A stretch of DNA of 64,000 nucleotides from assembly GCA_963839475.1 (NCBI GenBank), contig CAWIVH010000019.1, forward strand, positions 62,001 through 126,000. Direction: 5' to 3'. This document shows positions 1 to 7,999 of the stretch, in pieces. Position numbers and translations under genes: made by a program. Source of the stretch: CAWIVH01 sp963839475 (GTDB taxonomy: Bacteria; Acidobacteriota; UBA6911). The notes beneath the pieces were generated by a model that saw nothing but the letters and a program-made list of their open reading frames with translations, ran no database searches and was not told where the DNA came from. Position 1 is the stretch's first letter. Every line of letters starts with the position of its first letter.

Positions 1-206
1 GGGATCAGGCGGGTTCTGTGGATCTGGGCGGCGGCGATCAAAGCGTCCTCCTCGGAGCGTTCTCGCTTAATCTTTCTATAGACTTCATACAGCACGATCG
101 TCGGCGTGATGATCTGCGAGAGGTCCGTCAGATGATCGGCATAGGCTCCGGCTAGAGGCCCACCGATGAAGAACTCCAGCCATCCGGAGGAGTCCACCAG
201 TTTCAT
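1..206 (-). CDS. vapC: VapC-type PIN-domain ribonuclease toxin, N-terminal part (cut by window edge)
   Basis: The reading frame starts at 206 and runs off the left edge, giving about 68 residues. It opens with MKLVDSSGWLEFF; the early Asp after a short beta strand and the Ser-Gly-Trp turn are the usual beginning of PIN-domain toxins, and a conserved acidic Glu lies in the following helix (VLYEVYRKIK). PIN toxins are Mg-dependent ribonucleases. The ATG overlaps the antitoxin stop codon (ATGA), so the two are translationally coupled. The C-terminal half with the remaining acidic residues is outside the window, so activity cannot be judged. Confidence 0.82.
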   Translation of the reverse strand, partial: MKLVDSSGWLEFFIGGPLAGAYADHLTDLSQIITPTIVLYEVYRKIKRERSEEDALIAAAQIHRTRLI

Positions 207-412
207 GTGCGATCCTTTTTCTCACGGATGTTCTTTGTCTCCATTCCCCTGAGGAATCCGCGCAAGGCGGATAGATCTCTTTCCGGCACCAGGGTAATCA
301 CCCCGTTCTTGGCGATGACCTGAACGGTCTGCCCGGTTCGAAGTTGAACCTGTGCTCGGACCTCCTTAGGGATCACTATTTGGTATTTGGTTGAGACAAC
401 CGAACGAGCCAT
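203..412 (-). CDS. vapB: VapB-type antitoxin, AbrB/SpoVT fold
   Basis: A 69-residue protein of the AbrB/MazE swapped-hairpin type. Residues 1-45 hold the DNA-binding core (MARSVVSTKYQIVIPKEVR, then LRTGQTVQVIAKNGVITLVP); the C-terminal tail would wrap the toxin. A longer frame from 460 exists, but the ATG at 412 has a strong AGGAGG 7 bases upstream and starts where the fold starts. It lies directly before vapC with a 4-base overlap. Such pairs repress their own promoter; a perfect palindrome over the -35 box (466-477) is a candidate operator. Confidence 0.85.
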   Translation of the reverse strand: MARSVVSTKYQIVIPKEVRAQVQLRTGQTVQVIAKNGVITLVPERDLSALRGFLRGMETKNIREKKDRT

Positions 413-448
413 CACGCATCCTCCTACGATATCTTGATCGTTGGAAAT

Positions 449-477
449 ATTGTAATACATTTTGTTTGCCCGGGCAA
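449..477 (-). promoter_or_regulatory. Predicted vapBC promoter with palindromic operator
   Basis: On the minus strand a -35 box TTGCCC (472-477) and a -10 box TACAAT (449-454) are separated by exactly 17 bases, about 37 bases before the VapB start. The -35 box is half of a perfect 12-bp palindrome, TTGCCCGGGCAA (466-477). AbrB-type antitoxins autorepress by binding palindromes at their promoter, so this is a plausible operator. Boxes and spacing are seen; function is inferred. Confidence 0.5.
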
Positions 478-821
478 TCGCATCGGTTAGGGCGGTCGCG
501 GAATAACAGACTCACTCCGCTTCAGGATGTTTCGCAGTTCCGCATTCCATCCCCTCTCTTTTCCTGGCTACCCGAAAAAAACACGCAGTTCTCGAGTTCC
601 ACTATCACGACTGCCGCCGGCGCGATGGCACCTTGGTCTCCATCCATGGCACCGGCAGGCCATTTTCATTGCGAGCCCGGGCGCCTAAACTAGGGCCAAT
701 GACTGTGGGAGGGGTCGAGACTCCCGTGAGTTAGGAAACCATTCCGCCCGGGAAATCCCAACGCCCTCCCGCCAAACTAAATCATTGAATTCCCTTCTTC
801 TTCCCGGCAGCGATATCGGCT
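478..821. other. Intergenic stretch without recognised gene
   Basis: No frame here carries a recognisable domain or convincing ribosome-binding site. Small open frames (for example 391-693 on the plus strand) have no family character. The segment separates the vapBC promoter from the 3' end of the tricorn-like gene. Confidence 0.5.
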
Positions 822-3800
822 TTAAGCAGTTCGACTGGCTTTCTCGATCTGGGCATCCCGGCCCCTGGCAAAGTCGTCAGGAGTGTTGTCGACATAGACA
901 TCCGGCTTTACACCGAAATTTTCCATGTTTTCACCGCGGGCGGTCCAGACCCCGGACCCGGGGGTTCGAATAGCCGAACCATCGGCCAGGGTATAGGAGC
1001 CAGTGCCGATGACCGCTCCATAAGTCGGAACGCCTACCACCTTACCTAGCTTCAAATCCTTAAATCCCTGCGGAAACATTTCGGCATCCGAAGCCGACCG
1101 TTCGTTCTGCATTACCACCATCGGTCCGTAGAATGTTTCCAGCGGCCTCGGAACATCCATTCCCGCATCGCGCCCGCGGGTGTATTGGTACTTCTGACCA
1201 AGAAGGATGCCCAGCAACTCCTGGTCGATGCCGCCACCGCCGTTGAAGCGCTGATCGATGATCATGGCTTTCTTGGTCCGGTTCATCGCCAGATCGAGGG
1301 TAAACCTGCGCAGCGATGGCGCGTCCATCGCACGGATATGCAGGTAACCGATCTCCCCGTTACTCAGTTTCGCGACCATGGCGCGCCGATCCTCGACCCA
1401 CCGGTTGTATTGGGCATCGGCGAAAGCAGAGTTGCTCATTGGCTCAACCGTCACTTCCCAGGCGCCTTCTTTTACCGGCTTGTCGTTCAGGAGGAAATGG
1501 AACTTGCGCCCTGGGGCGAGCGTGAGGAATTTCCAGTAGTTATCGGTGGCTTTCAATTCCTGATCATCGATCGACAGGATGAAGTCCCCCTTGCGGATTT
1601 TGAGGAATTCCCGATCGGCGGGACCACCCTTATATATAAATCCTACCCTGAAGAATCCGGAGGAATCGGACTCCAATTCGAAGCCGGGATACCGGGTCTG
1701 AACCTGAGACCGCTCCCCGCCGGCGCCGCCGCTCACGCCGGTATGGGAGGCATTCAATTCACCTATCATCATCATCATTACATTGTGCAGCTCTTCCTGG
1801 TCAGTCAGGCTGTCGAGCAGGGAGCCATACAAGGTGCGTGCCGCATTCCAATCGGCTCCGTGCATATTCGGGTCATAGAAACGGTTTTTCATGACCCGCC
1901 AGCCTTCTTCAAATACCTCCCGGCGAAGCGCTTTCTTATCAATCTCGGTATTGATCGTGAAAGTCACCTGTCTGGCCGTGGGAGTTGCTGTAGCCGCTGC
2001 GGCCGCGGCTCGGGGAAGCGGCACCGCTCCCCCGGCTCATGGCACCTCGAGCCGGAGAAGAATCGGATGCCGCGGGGGATGAACTGCCCGCGGCAACTGG
2101 GGCCGCATAGATGCCTCTGGCGGAGCGAAAGTATAAAGTGCGGCCGTCGCGGCTGAACACCATGCCACCACCGAGCTCCGCCAAATCCACCACCGCGCGG
2201 CGTGCCCGGGCCGCGGCCGGACGCCGTCACGCTCGGGGGAGCCGAGGGGACTCGCACGGCCGAACTCCCGTCCGCCACGTTGATCGTATATATGCCGACA
2301 GCCGGTTCCGCAGCTCCCTCCGTGCCGCCGGAACCTCCGAAACCGGAGGATGACGTGAACGCAATGACGCTCCCGGTGGGCGCTGCGGTGAGGCCGCCGA
2401 TGACATCACCTGGAACTTCAAGCCGGCGCGCGCGCCGGGAAAGGCCGTCCCAGTCGATCCTGACTTCCACGGCGGCCGGCGCGGCGCCCCGCCGGGAGTG
2501 CCGCCGCGCGTCCCCTGGCCGCCCGCCGGCCGGGCCGCTGCTTCAGCCGCCAGTGCCTGGGCTTCGTTATCGATATCCTTGTTCAGCGGGATCTTTTTCC
2601 TGGGCCCGCAGCGGAAGCGCCATCAGCTGCATCTGCATCTGCGAACGGCCGCCGGTGGAAGCAATTCCGCCGCCCGTACCTGACGAAGTGGTATAGACGA
2701 TGAACTTGCCGTCGGCAGTCCACACCGCGCTGCCCTCGCTGAAAGCCAGCGAATCCTCGCTGATATGGCGTTCCTCGCCTCCGGTGACGGGAACAATATA
2801 GACATGGCTCCGCAGGGTTGCGTCCTGACGGACGAAGGTGATCCATTTCCCGTCCGGGGAAAATGCGGGGGAACGCGGAGCCGAAAGGGTGCTCGGAAGT
2901 GATCACCGCCGTCTTGCCATCCGCCAGAGCAGTAGTAATAGATCTTCTTGTCGGTAGAGGCGAAAGCCAGTGCCTTCGAATCGGGCGACCAGACCACCTG
3001 TCCCTTGTCGGAATCCAGGTCGCTGATCTTCCGGGGGTTCTTCCCATCCTGGTCGACGAGGTAGACTTCCTGCCGGCCGGAGCGATCGGAGAGGAATGCG
3101 ATGCTTTTCCCGTCGGGCGACCACTGCGGGGACTCGTTACGCGATGCCCCCTTGTCATTGGCTATCACCGTTATGTCCCCGCGATCTGTGGCGATGGTAA
3201 AGAGCTGGTTGCGCGAGGAAATCACCGCCCGCTTGCCTGATGGGGAGAGGTCGAAGCTGTCGGCCTCATTGGAGATTGTGGCGATCTCCACCTGGTTTTC
3301 CTTCTCGTCGGTAGCGATGTCGATTTTGACTTCGACGGTTTTCCCGGATGCCACATCCAGCTTCCAGAGGCCGAAATTCGCCTCGTAGACGATCACTTTA
3401 CCGTCGCTTGAAATCGACGGGAAATTGAGGTTCCCGTCAGTATGCTTTGTCACCTGAACCGGCGTTCCGCCTTTGGCAGGAATCCGGTAGATATTCCGGA
3501 CACTTTTCCTGACCTCCGGGCTTCCGGGCTTCAGGTTTTTTTCGTTGGGCAGCGGATCGCCCGCGAAGAAAATCTCGTCCTTCGGCCCCCACATCGGCCA
3601 CATGCGGTGGTAGTTTTCTCCGCCCAGAATCTGACGGCTCGTTTTTGCCGTCAGATCGGCAATCCAGATATCGGCCGAATAACTCCCCCGGTAGTGTTTT
3701 CGCGACCAGACGGGAGGGTGGCGGTTGAAGACGAATTGTTTGCCGTCGGAGGAATAACTTCCCCACCATCCCCAATCAACCGGCAGTGCGATCTCGGGCC

Positions 3801-4240
3801 CGCCTTCGGCCGGGACTTGAAATAGCGTTGCCACCGAGGGAAAGACTCCGTTCCCGCGCGATGCGCGGAATACCAAATTTTTGGAGTCCGGCGACCATCC
3901 CATAACTTCTTCGTCAGCCGTATGGAAGGTAAGCCGGCGCGGCGCTCCCCCTGCCGCGGGCATGACGAAAACATCATAGTTGCCGAAGCGCGCGGAAGAA
4001 TAGGCGATCCAGCGACCATCGGGGGAGAACCTCGGATTGACGTCGCGGGCGATATGATCGGTCAACCGCCGTGGATTCGTACCGTCTTAATTCACCACCC
4101 AGATATCGCCCAGGTAACTGAACGCTACCTTCCCTGAGTGATAATCCGGTGTTCTCGCCAGTCGGACCGGCGCAGCCTGAACTGCCACCGACGCAAAAAC
4201 CAGGACCAGTGACGCCAACAACAAGCGTTTTTCTGTCATC
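822..4240 (-). pseudogene. Tricorn-like S41 protease with PD40 propellers, PDZ and catalytic domain; interrupted by one stop and about six indels
   Basis: If the breaks are ignored this is one exported protease of about 1,140 residues, close to tricorn homologues. A signal peptide starts at 4240 (MTEKRLLLASLVLVF). PD40/beta-propeller blades follow (many SPDGK motifs), then a Gly/Pro/Ala-rich linker, a PDZ domain and a C-terminal S41 core. The nucleophile is in NERSASDAEMF, with an upstream histidine in DPNMHGADW. Frame is lost at an in-frame TAA (4087-4089, in WVVN-stop-DGTNPRRLT), near 2930, at a G5 run (2868-2872), at a T5 run (2594-2598), near 2470, near 2190 and near 1990. Removing single bases at the two homopolymers restores family-like sequence exactly. 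The longest clean pieces are 2931-4086 (propeller) and 822-2024 (PDZ plus protease). It could be a recent pseudogene or an intact gene with sequence errors. Confidence 0.8.
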
Positions 4241-4315
4241 GCTGCAACCTCTCTTAGAGCCCATGAGGAAATCGAGCCGCTGAACGCGAATCGGCGGGGC
4301 GCTCAATATTTATTT

Positions 4316-4819
4316 TTATAGGTCGGCCGGGGGCCGCTTGCTGAAAGTGCGAACAAAACGAATCGTCCAGCCCATCATGAAAATCATATAGGCAACCATC
4401 AGGAGCCAGGCTGAAGAAGGCAGGGCCGCATCCTTTTCCAGGTTCGCCGAGAAGGCCATCTGGAAAATGCATATCAGCAGGGCTGCGGTCGCGTTTCCCA
4501 CGGTGCCCAAAAACTCCTCGATGGTCGCCGCCGTTTGCATCCGCCGTTCTGGAGCCAACCAATATTTTTTGTTCGGCAGGTTGATCATGGAATCCGGCAA
4601 CAGGAAGAGAAGCCTCGGCGTAAGGATGAAGATAACCCATAATAAAACCACCACCAAAGCATAGATGGCTACGAATCCCTTCGGGTGGGTCCAGCCGTTT
4701 GGCTTTCCGGAGGCATCGAAATGGGATGCCATTCTCTCCGGCATCAAAGGATAAAAGTGCAAAGTCTGCAGGATTGCGGCAAGTATCAGGAAGATGAAAA
4801 TCAGGCGTTGTTGTCGCAT
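4316..4819 (-). CDS. DUF1648-domain membrane protein
   Basis: A 167-residue protein with four to five hydrophobic segments. The N-terminal part has the DUF1648 pattern: a first membrane helix, then YPLMPERMASHFDASGKP and a Trp-x-x-Pro-Lys-Gly before the second helix. This domain occurs in SdpI-type immunity proteins and in many small membrane proteins of unknown role. Later helices lie near residues 50-75, 105-125 and 130-155. The ATG has a weak GAGAG upstream. It lies between the tricorn-like gene and the divergent receptor kinase gene. No specific function is claimed. Confidence 0.75.
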   Translation of the reverse strand: MRQQRLIFIFLILAAILQTLHFYPLMPERMASHFDASGKPNGWTHPKGFVAIYALVVVLLWVIFILTPRLLFLLPDSMINLPNKKYWLAPERRMQTAATIEEFLGTVGNATAALLICIFQMAFSANLEKDAALPSSAWLLMVAYMIFMMGWTIRFVRTFSKRPPADL

Positions 4820-4894
4820 ATCGCTCTCAGGCGAGACTGGCTCCGGGATTCATTCTAGCAGAACATCGAGGAACAGGCATCGGTCCTGATCGAC

Positions 4895-4923
4895 TTGATT
4901 TCGCCCACTTTAGCAAATACAGT
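4895..4923 (+). promoter_or_regulatory. Predicted sigma-70-type promoter of the TPR-kinase gene
   Basis: TTGATT (4895-4900) and TACAGT (4918-4923) are separated by 17 bases and lie about 30 bases before the kinase start. Each box matches 4 of 6 consensus positions. The spacing and position make it plausible; there is no experimental support. Confidence 0.4.
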
Positions 4924-4955
4924 GTTAGGCAACATTCACTATTTTTGAGGTGATC

Positions 4956-7900
4956 TTGGTTACGTGTCCGGCATGCAGCTCGCTCAACCACGAAGGAGCT
5001 GCAGGGTGTCAGAAGTGCGGCTTCTCGCTTGCTCCGAGCGGCGATGAAACGGTCGGTGTTGCCCGAGGCGGATATAGCTTTCCCGCGCCGGAGCCAAAGC
5101 CGCCTGAAGAATCTGCGCCGGAAACTTCCATGCCGCGGATGAAAACGGTGGGTGTCGCCACGGGCTGGTCTGTGCCTCAGTCCGCCGATCCTGCCGTAAT
5201 CTACAGGACGCTGCAACCTGGATCGATTCTCGCCGGCCGCTATGAAATAATCCAGATGCTGGGCAAAGGCGGTATGGGTGCCGTGTTCAAAGCCAGGGAC
5301 CTGGAACTCGACAGGCTCGTGGCCCTGAAAGTGATCCGCCCGGAACTGGCCGAGGATCCCGAAGTCCTGATGCGATTCAAGCAGGAACTGATCCTGGCCC
5401 GCAAAATCACCCACAAAAACGTCATCCGGATTTTCGACCTCGGGCAGGCAGAGGGAATCAAGTTCATCACCATGGAGTACGTCGAAGGACAGGACCTTCG
5501 GCAGATCCTCACCGCCCGTGGGAAACTGGCGCCCGGCGAAGCTATTCCGATCATCCAGCAGATCTGCCAGGCATTGGATGCCGCGCATTCCGAGGGAGTG
5601 ATCCACCGCGACCTGAAACCTCAAAACATCATGCTCGACGCGCAGGGGAAGGTCTTCGTGATGGATTTCGGCATCGCGCGCTCGCTCGAAGCACCTTCCG
5701 CCACGCAAACAGGCACCCTGCTGGGCACCCCGGAATACATGTCCCCTGAGCAGGCCAAGGCGGAGCCGATCGACACGCGGTCCGATCTCTTTACGCTGGG
5801 AATCATCTTCTATGAGTTGATCACAGGCCGATCGCCTTACAAGGCCGATACGGCGATGGGAACCCTGCTCAAAAGGATTCAGGAACGTGCCATTCCCCCG
5901 ATGGAGGTAGATCAATCCATCCCACCATCGCTCAGCGGCGTCGTGGTTAAATGCCTTTGTGTGGACCGGGAACAGCGCTATCAGAAGGCGTCGGAGATCC
6001 TCCATGACCTGGAAACCGGGAAGAGCCCTGCCCTGCCGCCACCGGAAATCGCTAAACCCGAACCAATAAAGAAGCGAGGGCTTTTGCAATGGATTGTGGC
6101 GGGGGCGGGAGTTTTGATCATTGCCGTCCTGGGATTTTTTTTGCTGCAATCCAGGAACAAAAGCGAGGTTCCATCCAATAAGGTGGTCACGCTTCTGATC
6201 GCGGATTTTGAGAATGGGACATCCGATGCCATCTTCGATGGAACACTGGAGTCAAGCCTTTCCCTCGCGCTTGAAGGTGCGTCGTTCATCTCCTCTTACC
6301 GCCGCGGGGATGCGCGAAAGATCGCGGCCCAATTGCGCCCCGGCAGCGATCGCATGGATGAAACCCTGGCACGCCTGGTAGCGGTGCGCGAAGGGGTCAA
6401 CGTGGTCGTATCGGGTTCCATAGGACGTAAGGGAGATGCCTACAGCGTGGCGGTGAAAGCAGTGGACGCCGCCAACGGCAAAGTAATCGTTGCCAGGGAG
6501 GACAGCGCGAAGAACAAGGTCGAGGTGCTTTCATTGGTCGCGAAGCTGGCCGTACCCGTGCGGAAGTCCCTGGGTGATTCGACGCCGGAATCGGCGCAGA
6601 CAGCCTCCATCGAAACCTACAGCGCAGGCAGCCTGGAAGCGGCCCATGAGTATGCCCAGGCGCAGGAATTTCAGTGGGCCGGAAAAACCGAACAGGCGGC
6701 GGCCAGCTACAAGAAAGCTGTCGAGTTGGATCAAAACATGGGAAGAGCCTTTGCCGGATTGGCCGCGGTCAACGCCAACCTGGGCCGGCGGCAGGATTCG
6801 GAAAAATATTACAAAGATGCCATGGCCCGGATCGACCGGATGTCGGAGCGCGAAAAGTATCGCACCCTGGGGGGCTACTACCTGTCCGTTCGCAATCCGG
6901 AGAAAGCCATCGAACAGCTGACCGAGATGGTCCAAAAATACCCGGCCGATTCTGCGGGGTTTTCCAACCTCGCTTACGCCTATTCTTTGCGCCGAAACCT
7001 GACCAAGGCGCTCGAATACGGACGGAAGGCCGTGGAGATTTATCCCAAAAACCTCATCCAGCATAACAACGTGGCAATCTACGCCTTGTACGCCGGCGAT
7101 TTCGAAACGGCAATAAAGGAAGCAAAATCGGTGCTGGAGTCGAATCCCGGATTCCTGAAGGCCCACGTGGTCACAGCCCTGTCGGAACTCTCGATGGGCC
7201 ACCCGGACCAGGCGGTCGAGCAATACAAAAAGCTGGAACAGATCAGCGATCTGGGGGCATCTTTTGCCGCTATCGGCCTGGCAGATTTGGCGATGTACGA
7301 AGGGCGGAGCAAGGACGCTGTGGAAATCCTGGAGAAGCGAATCAATGCTGAAACGGCTGCAAAATCAGGCACCCTGACCTCCTCCAAGCTGGCAGCCCTG
7401 GCTACAGCCCGGCGTCTGTCGGGAAAGCTGCCGCAATCCCTGGCCGATGCGGAAAAGGTGCTCAGTCTCGATAAGTCGGAAACCATCGCTTATCAAACGG
7501 CGCATTTTTACGTGGAAGCCGGGCAGGAGGCAAAAGCCGCAGCCATAGCCGCATCTCTGGGAGGGCAGCTATTGCCCGAGCCGCGCGCTTATGGCGGCAT
7601 CATCGAGGGCGAGATCCTTCTGAAAAAGGGGAACGCCGGTGAGGCTGCCAGGCGCTTCCTGGATGCGCAGAAGCTGGTGGATACCTGGATCGGCAGGTTT
7701 TTCCTGGGCCTGGCCTACATGGAACTCGGTCAGTTCCCGGAAGCCCATACTGAACTGGAACTGTGCCTTAAACGCCGGGGAGAGGCGACGGCAATTTTCC
7801 TGGACGAAGTCCCAAGCTGCCGGTTCTTTCCACCGCTCTTCTACTACCTGGGGAAAGTGCACGACGGGATGAAAAGCACCGAGGCTGCGGATTCCTACAA

Positions 7901-7982
7901 ATCATTCCTGGCAATAAAACAACGCGCCACCGATTCCGATTCCATGATCACAGACGCCCGGCGATTGCTCGCCGGGCGTTGA
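4956..7982 (+). CDS. Membrane Ser/Thr protein kinase with N-terminal zinc ribbon and extracellular TPR region
   Basis: About 1,008 residues. A zinc-ribbon-like start (CPAC and CQKC) leads by a Pro-rich linker to a Hanks-type kinase at about 97-365: Gly loop LGKGGMGAV, Lys in VALKVI, catalytic HRDLKPQN near 219, DFGIARS, and the activation-loop GTPEYMSPEQ. One membrane helix lies near 375-397. The external part has an alpha/beta region (about 405-560, beginning VVTLLIADFENGT) and then tandem TPR-like helical repeats to the end. Such kinases phosphorylate cytoplasmic partners in response to an outside signal. I chose TTG at 4956 because GAGG lies 5 bases upstream; GTG at 4950 is in frame but has no ribosome site. 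It ends in a hairpin and is convergent with the BNR/Ig gene. Confidence 0.9.
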   Translation: MVTCPACSSLNHEGAAGCQKCGFSLAPSGDETVGVARGGYSFPAPEPKPPEESAPETSMPRMKTVGVATGWSVPQSADPAVIYRTLQPGSILAGRYEIIQMLGKGGMGAVFKARDLELDRLVALKVIRPELAEDPEVLMRFKQELILARKITHKNVIRIFDLGQAEGIKFITMEYVEGQDLRQILTARGKLAPGEAIPIIQQICQALDAAHSEGVIHRDLKPQNIMLDAQGKVFVMDFGIARSLEAPSATQTGTLLGTPEYMSPEQAKAEPIDTRSDLFTLGIIFYELITGRSPYKADTAMGTLLKRIQERAIPPMEVDQSIPPSLSGVVVKCLCVDREQRYQKASEILHDLETGKSPALPPPEIAKPEPIKKRGLLQWIVAGAGVLIIAVLGFFLLQSRNKSEVPSNKVVTLLIADFENGTSDAIFDGTLESSLSLALEGASFISSYRRGDARKIAAQLRPGSDRMDETLARLVAVREGVNVVVSGSIGRKGDAYSVAVKAVDAANGKVIVAREDSAKNKVEVLSLVAKLAVPVRKSLGDSTPESAQTASIETYSAGSLEAAHEYAQAQEFQWAGKTEQAAASYKKAVELDQNMGRAFAGLAAVNANLGRRQDSEKYYKDAMARIDRMSEREKYRTLGGYYLSVRNPEKAIEQLTEMVQKYPADSAGFSNLAYAYSLRRNLTKALEYGRKAVEIYPKNLIQHNNVAIYALYAGDFETAIKEAKSVLESNPGFLKAHVVTALSELSMGHPDQAVEQYKKLEQISDLGASFAAIGLADLAMYEGRSKDAVEILEKRINAETAAKSGTLTSSKLAALATARRLSGKLPQSLADAEKVLSLDKSETIAYQTAHFYVEAGQEAKAAAIAASLGGQLLPEPRAYGGIIEGEILLKKGNAGEAARRFLDAQKLVDTWIGRFFLGLAYMELGQFPEAHTELELCLKRRGEATAIFLDEVPSCRFFPPLFYYLGKVHDGMKSTEAADSYKSFLAIKQRATDSDSMITDARRLLAGR
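7954..7979. terminator. Perfect 11-bp hairpin between convergent genes
   Basis: ACGCCCGGCGA (7954-7964), a 4-base loop and its exact complement (7969-7979) overlap the last codons of the kinase gene, 21 bases before the stop of the convergent BNR/Ig gene. There is no clear U tract, so it may be a weak bidirectional terminator or an mRNA 3'-end stabiliser. Confidence 0.5.
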
Positions 7983-7999
7983 TCCAGACCATTTCTTCA

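Noticed and set aside
391..693. 100-residue plus-strand frame upstream of the tricorn-like gene
   Set aside because: It overlaps the vapB start on the other strand, has no ribosome site and no family pattern.
940..980. tRNA-like T-arm word GGGTTCGAA
   Set aside because: No matching acceptor, D or anticodon arms; it lies within the tricorn-like coding region.
1185..2156. 323-residue plus-strand frame with a His stretch (HHHH)
   Set aside because: The His run is the complement of the Met/Ile-rich MMMMI part of the tricorn-like gene; not coding.
4827..6149. 440-residue open frame on the minus strand
   Set aside because: It is antisense to the kinase gene's catalytic region, has no domain and exists because of GC-rich third positions.
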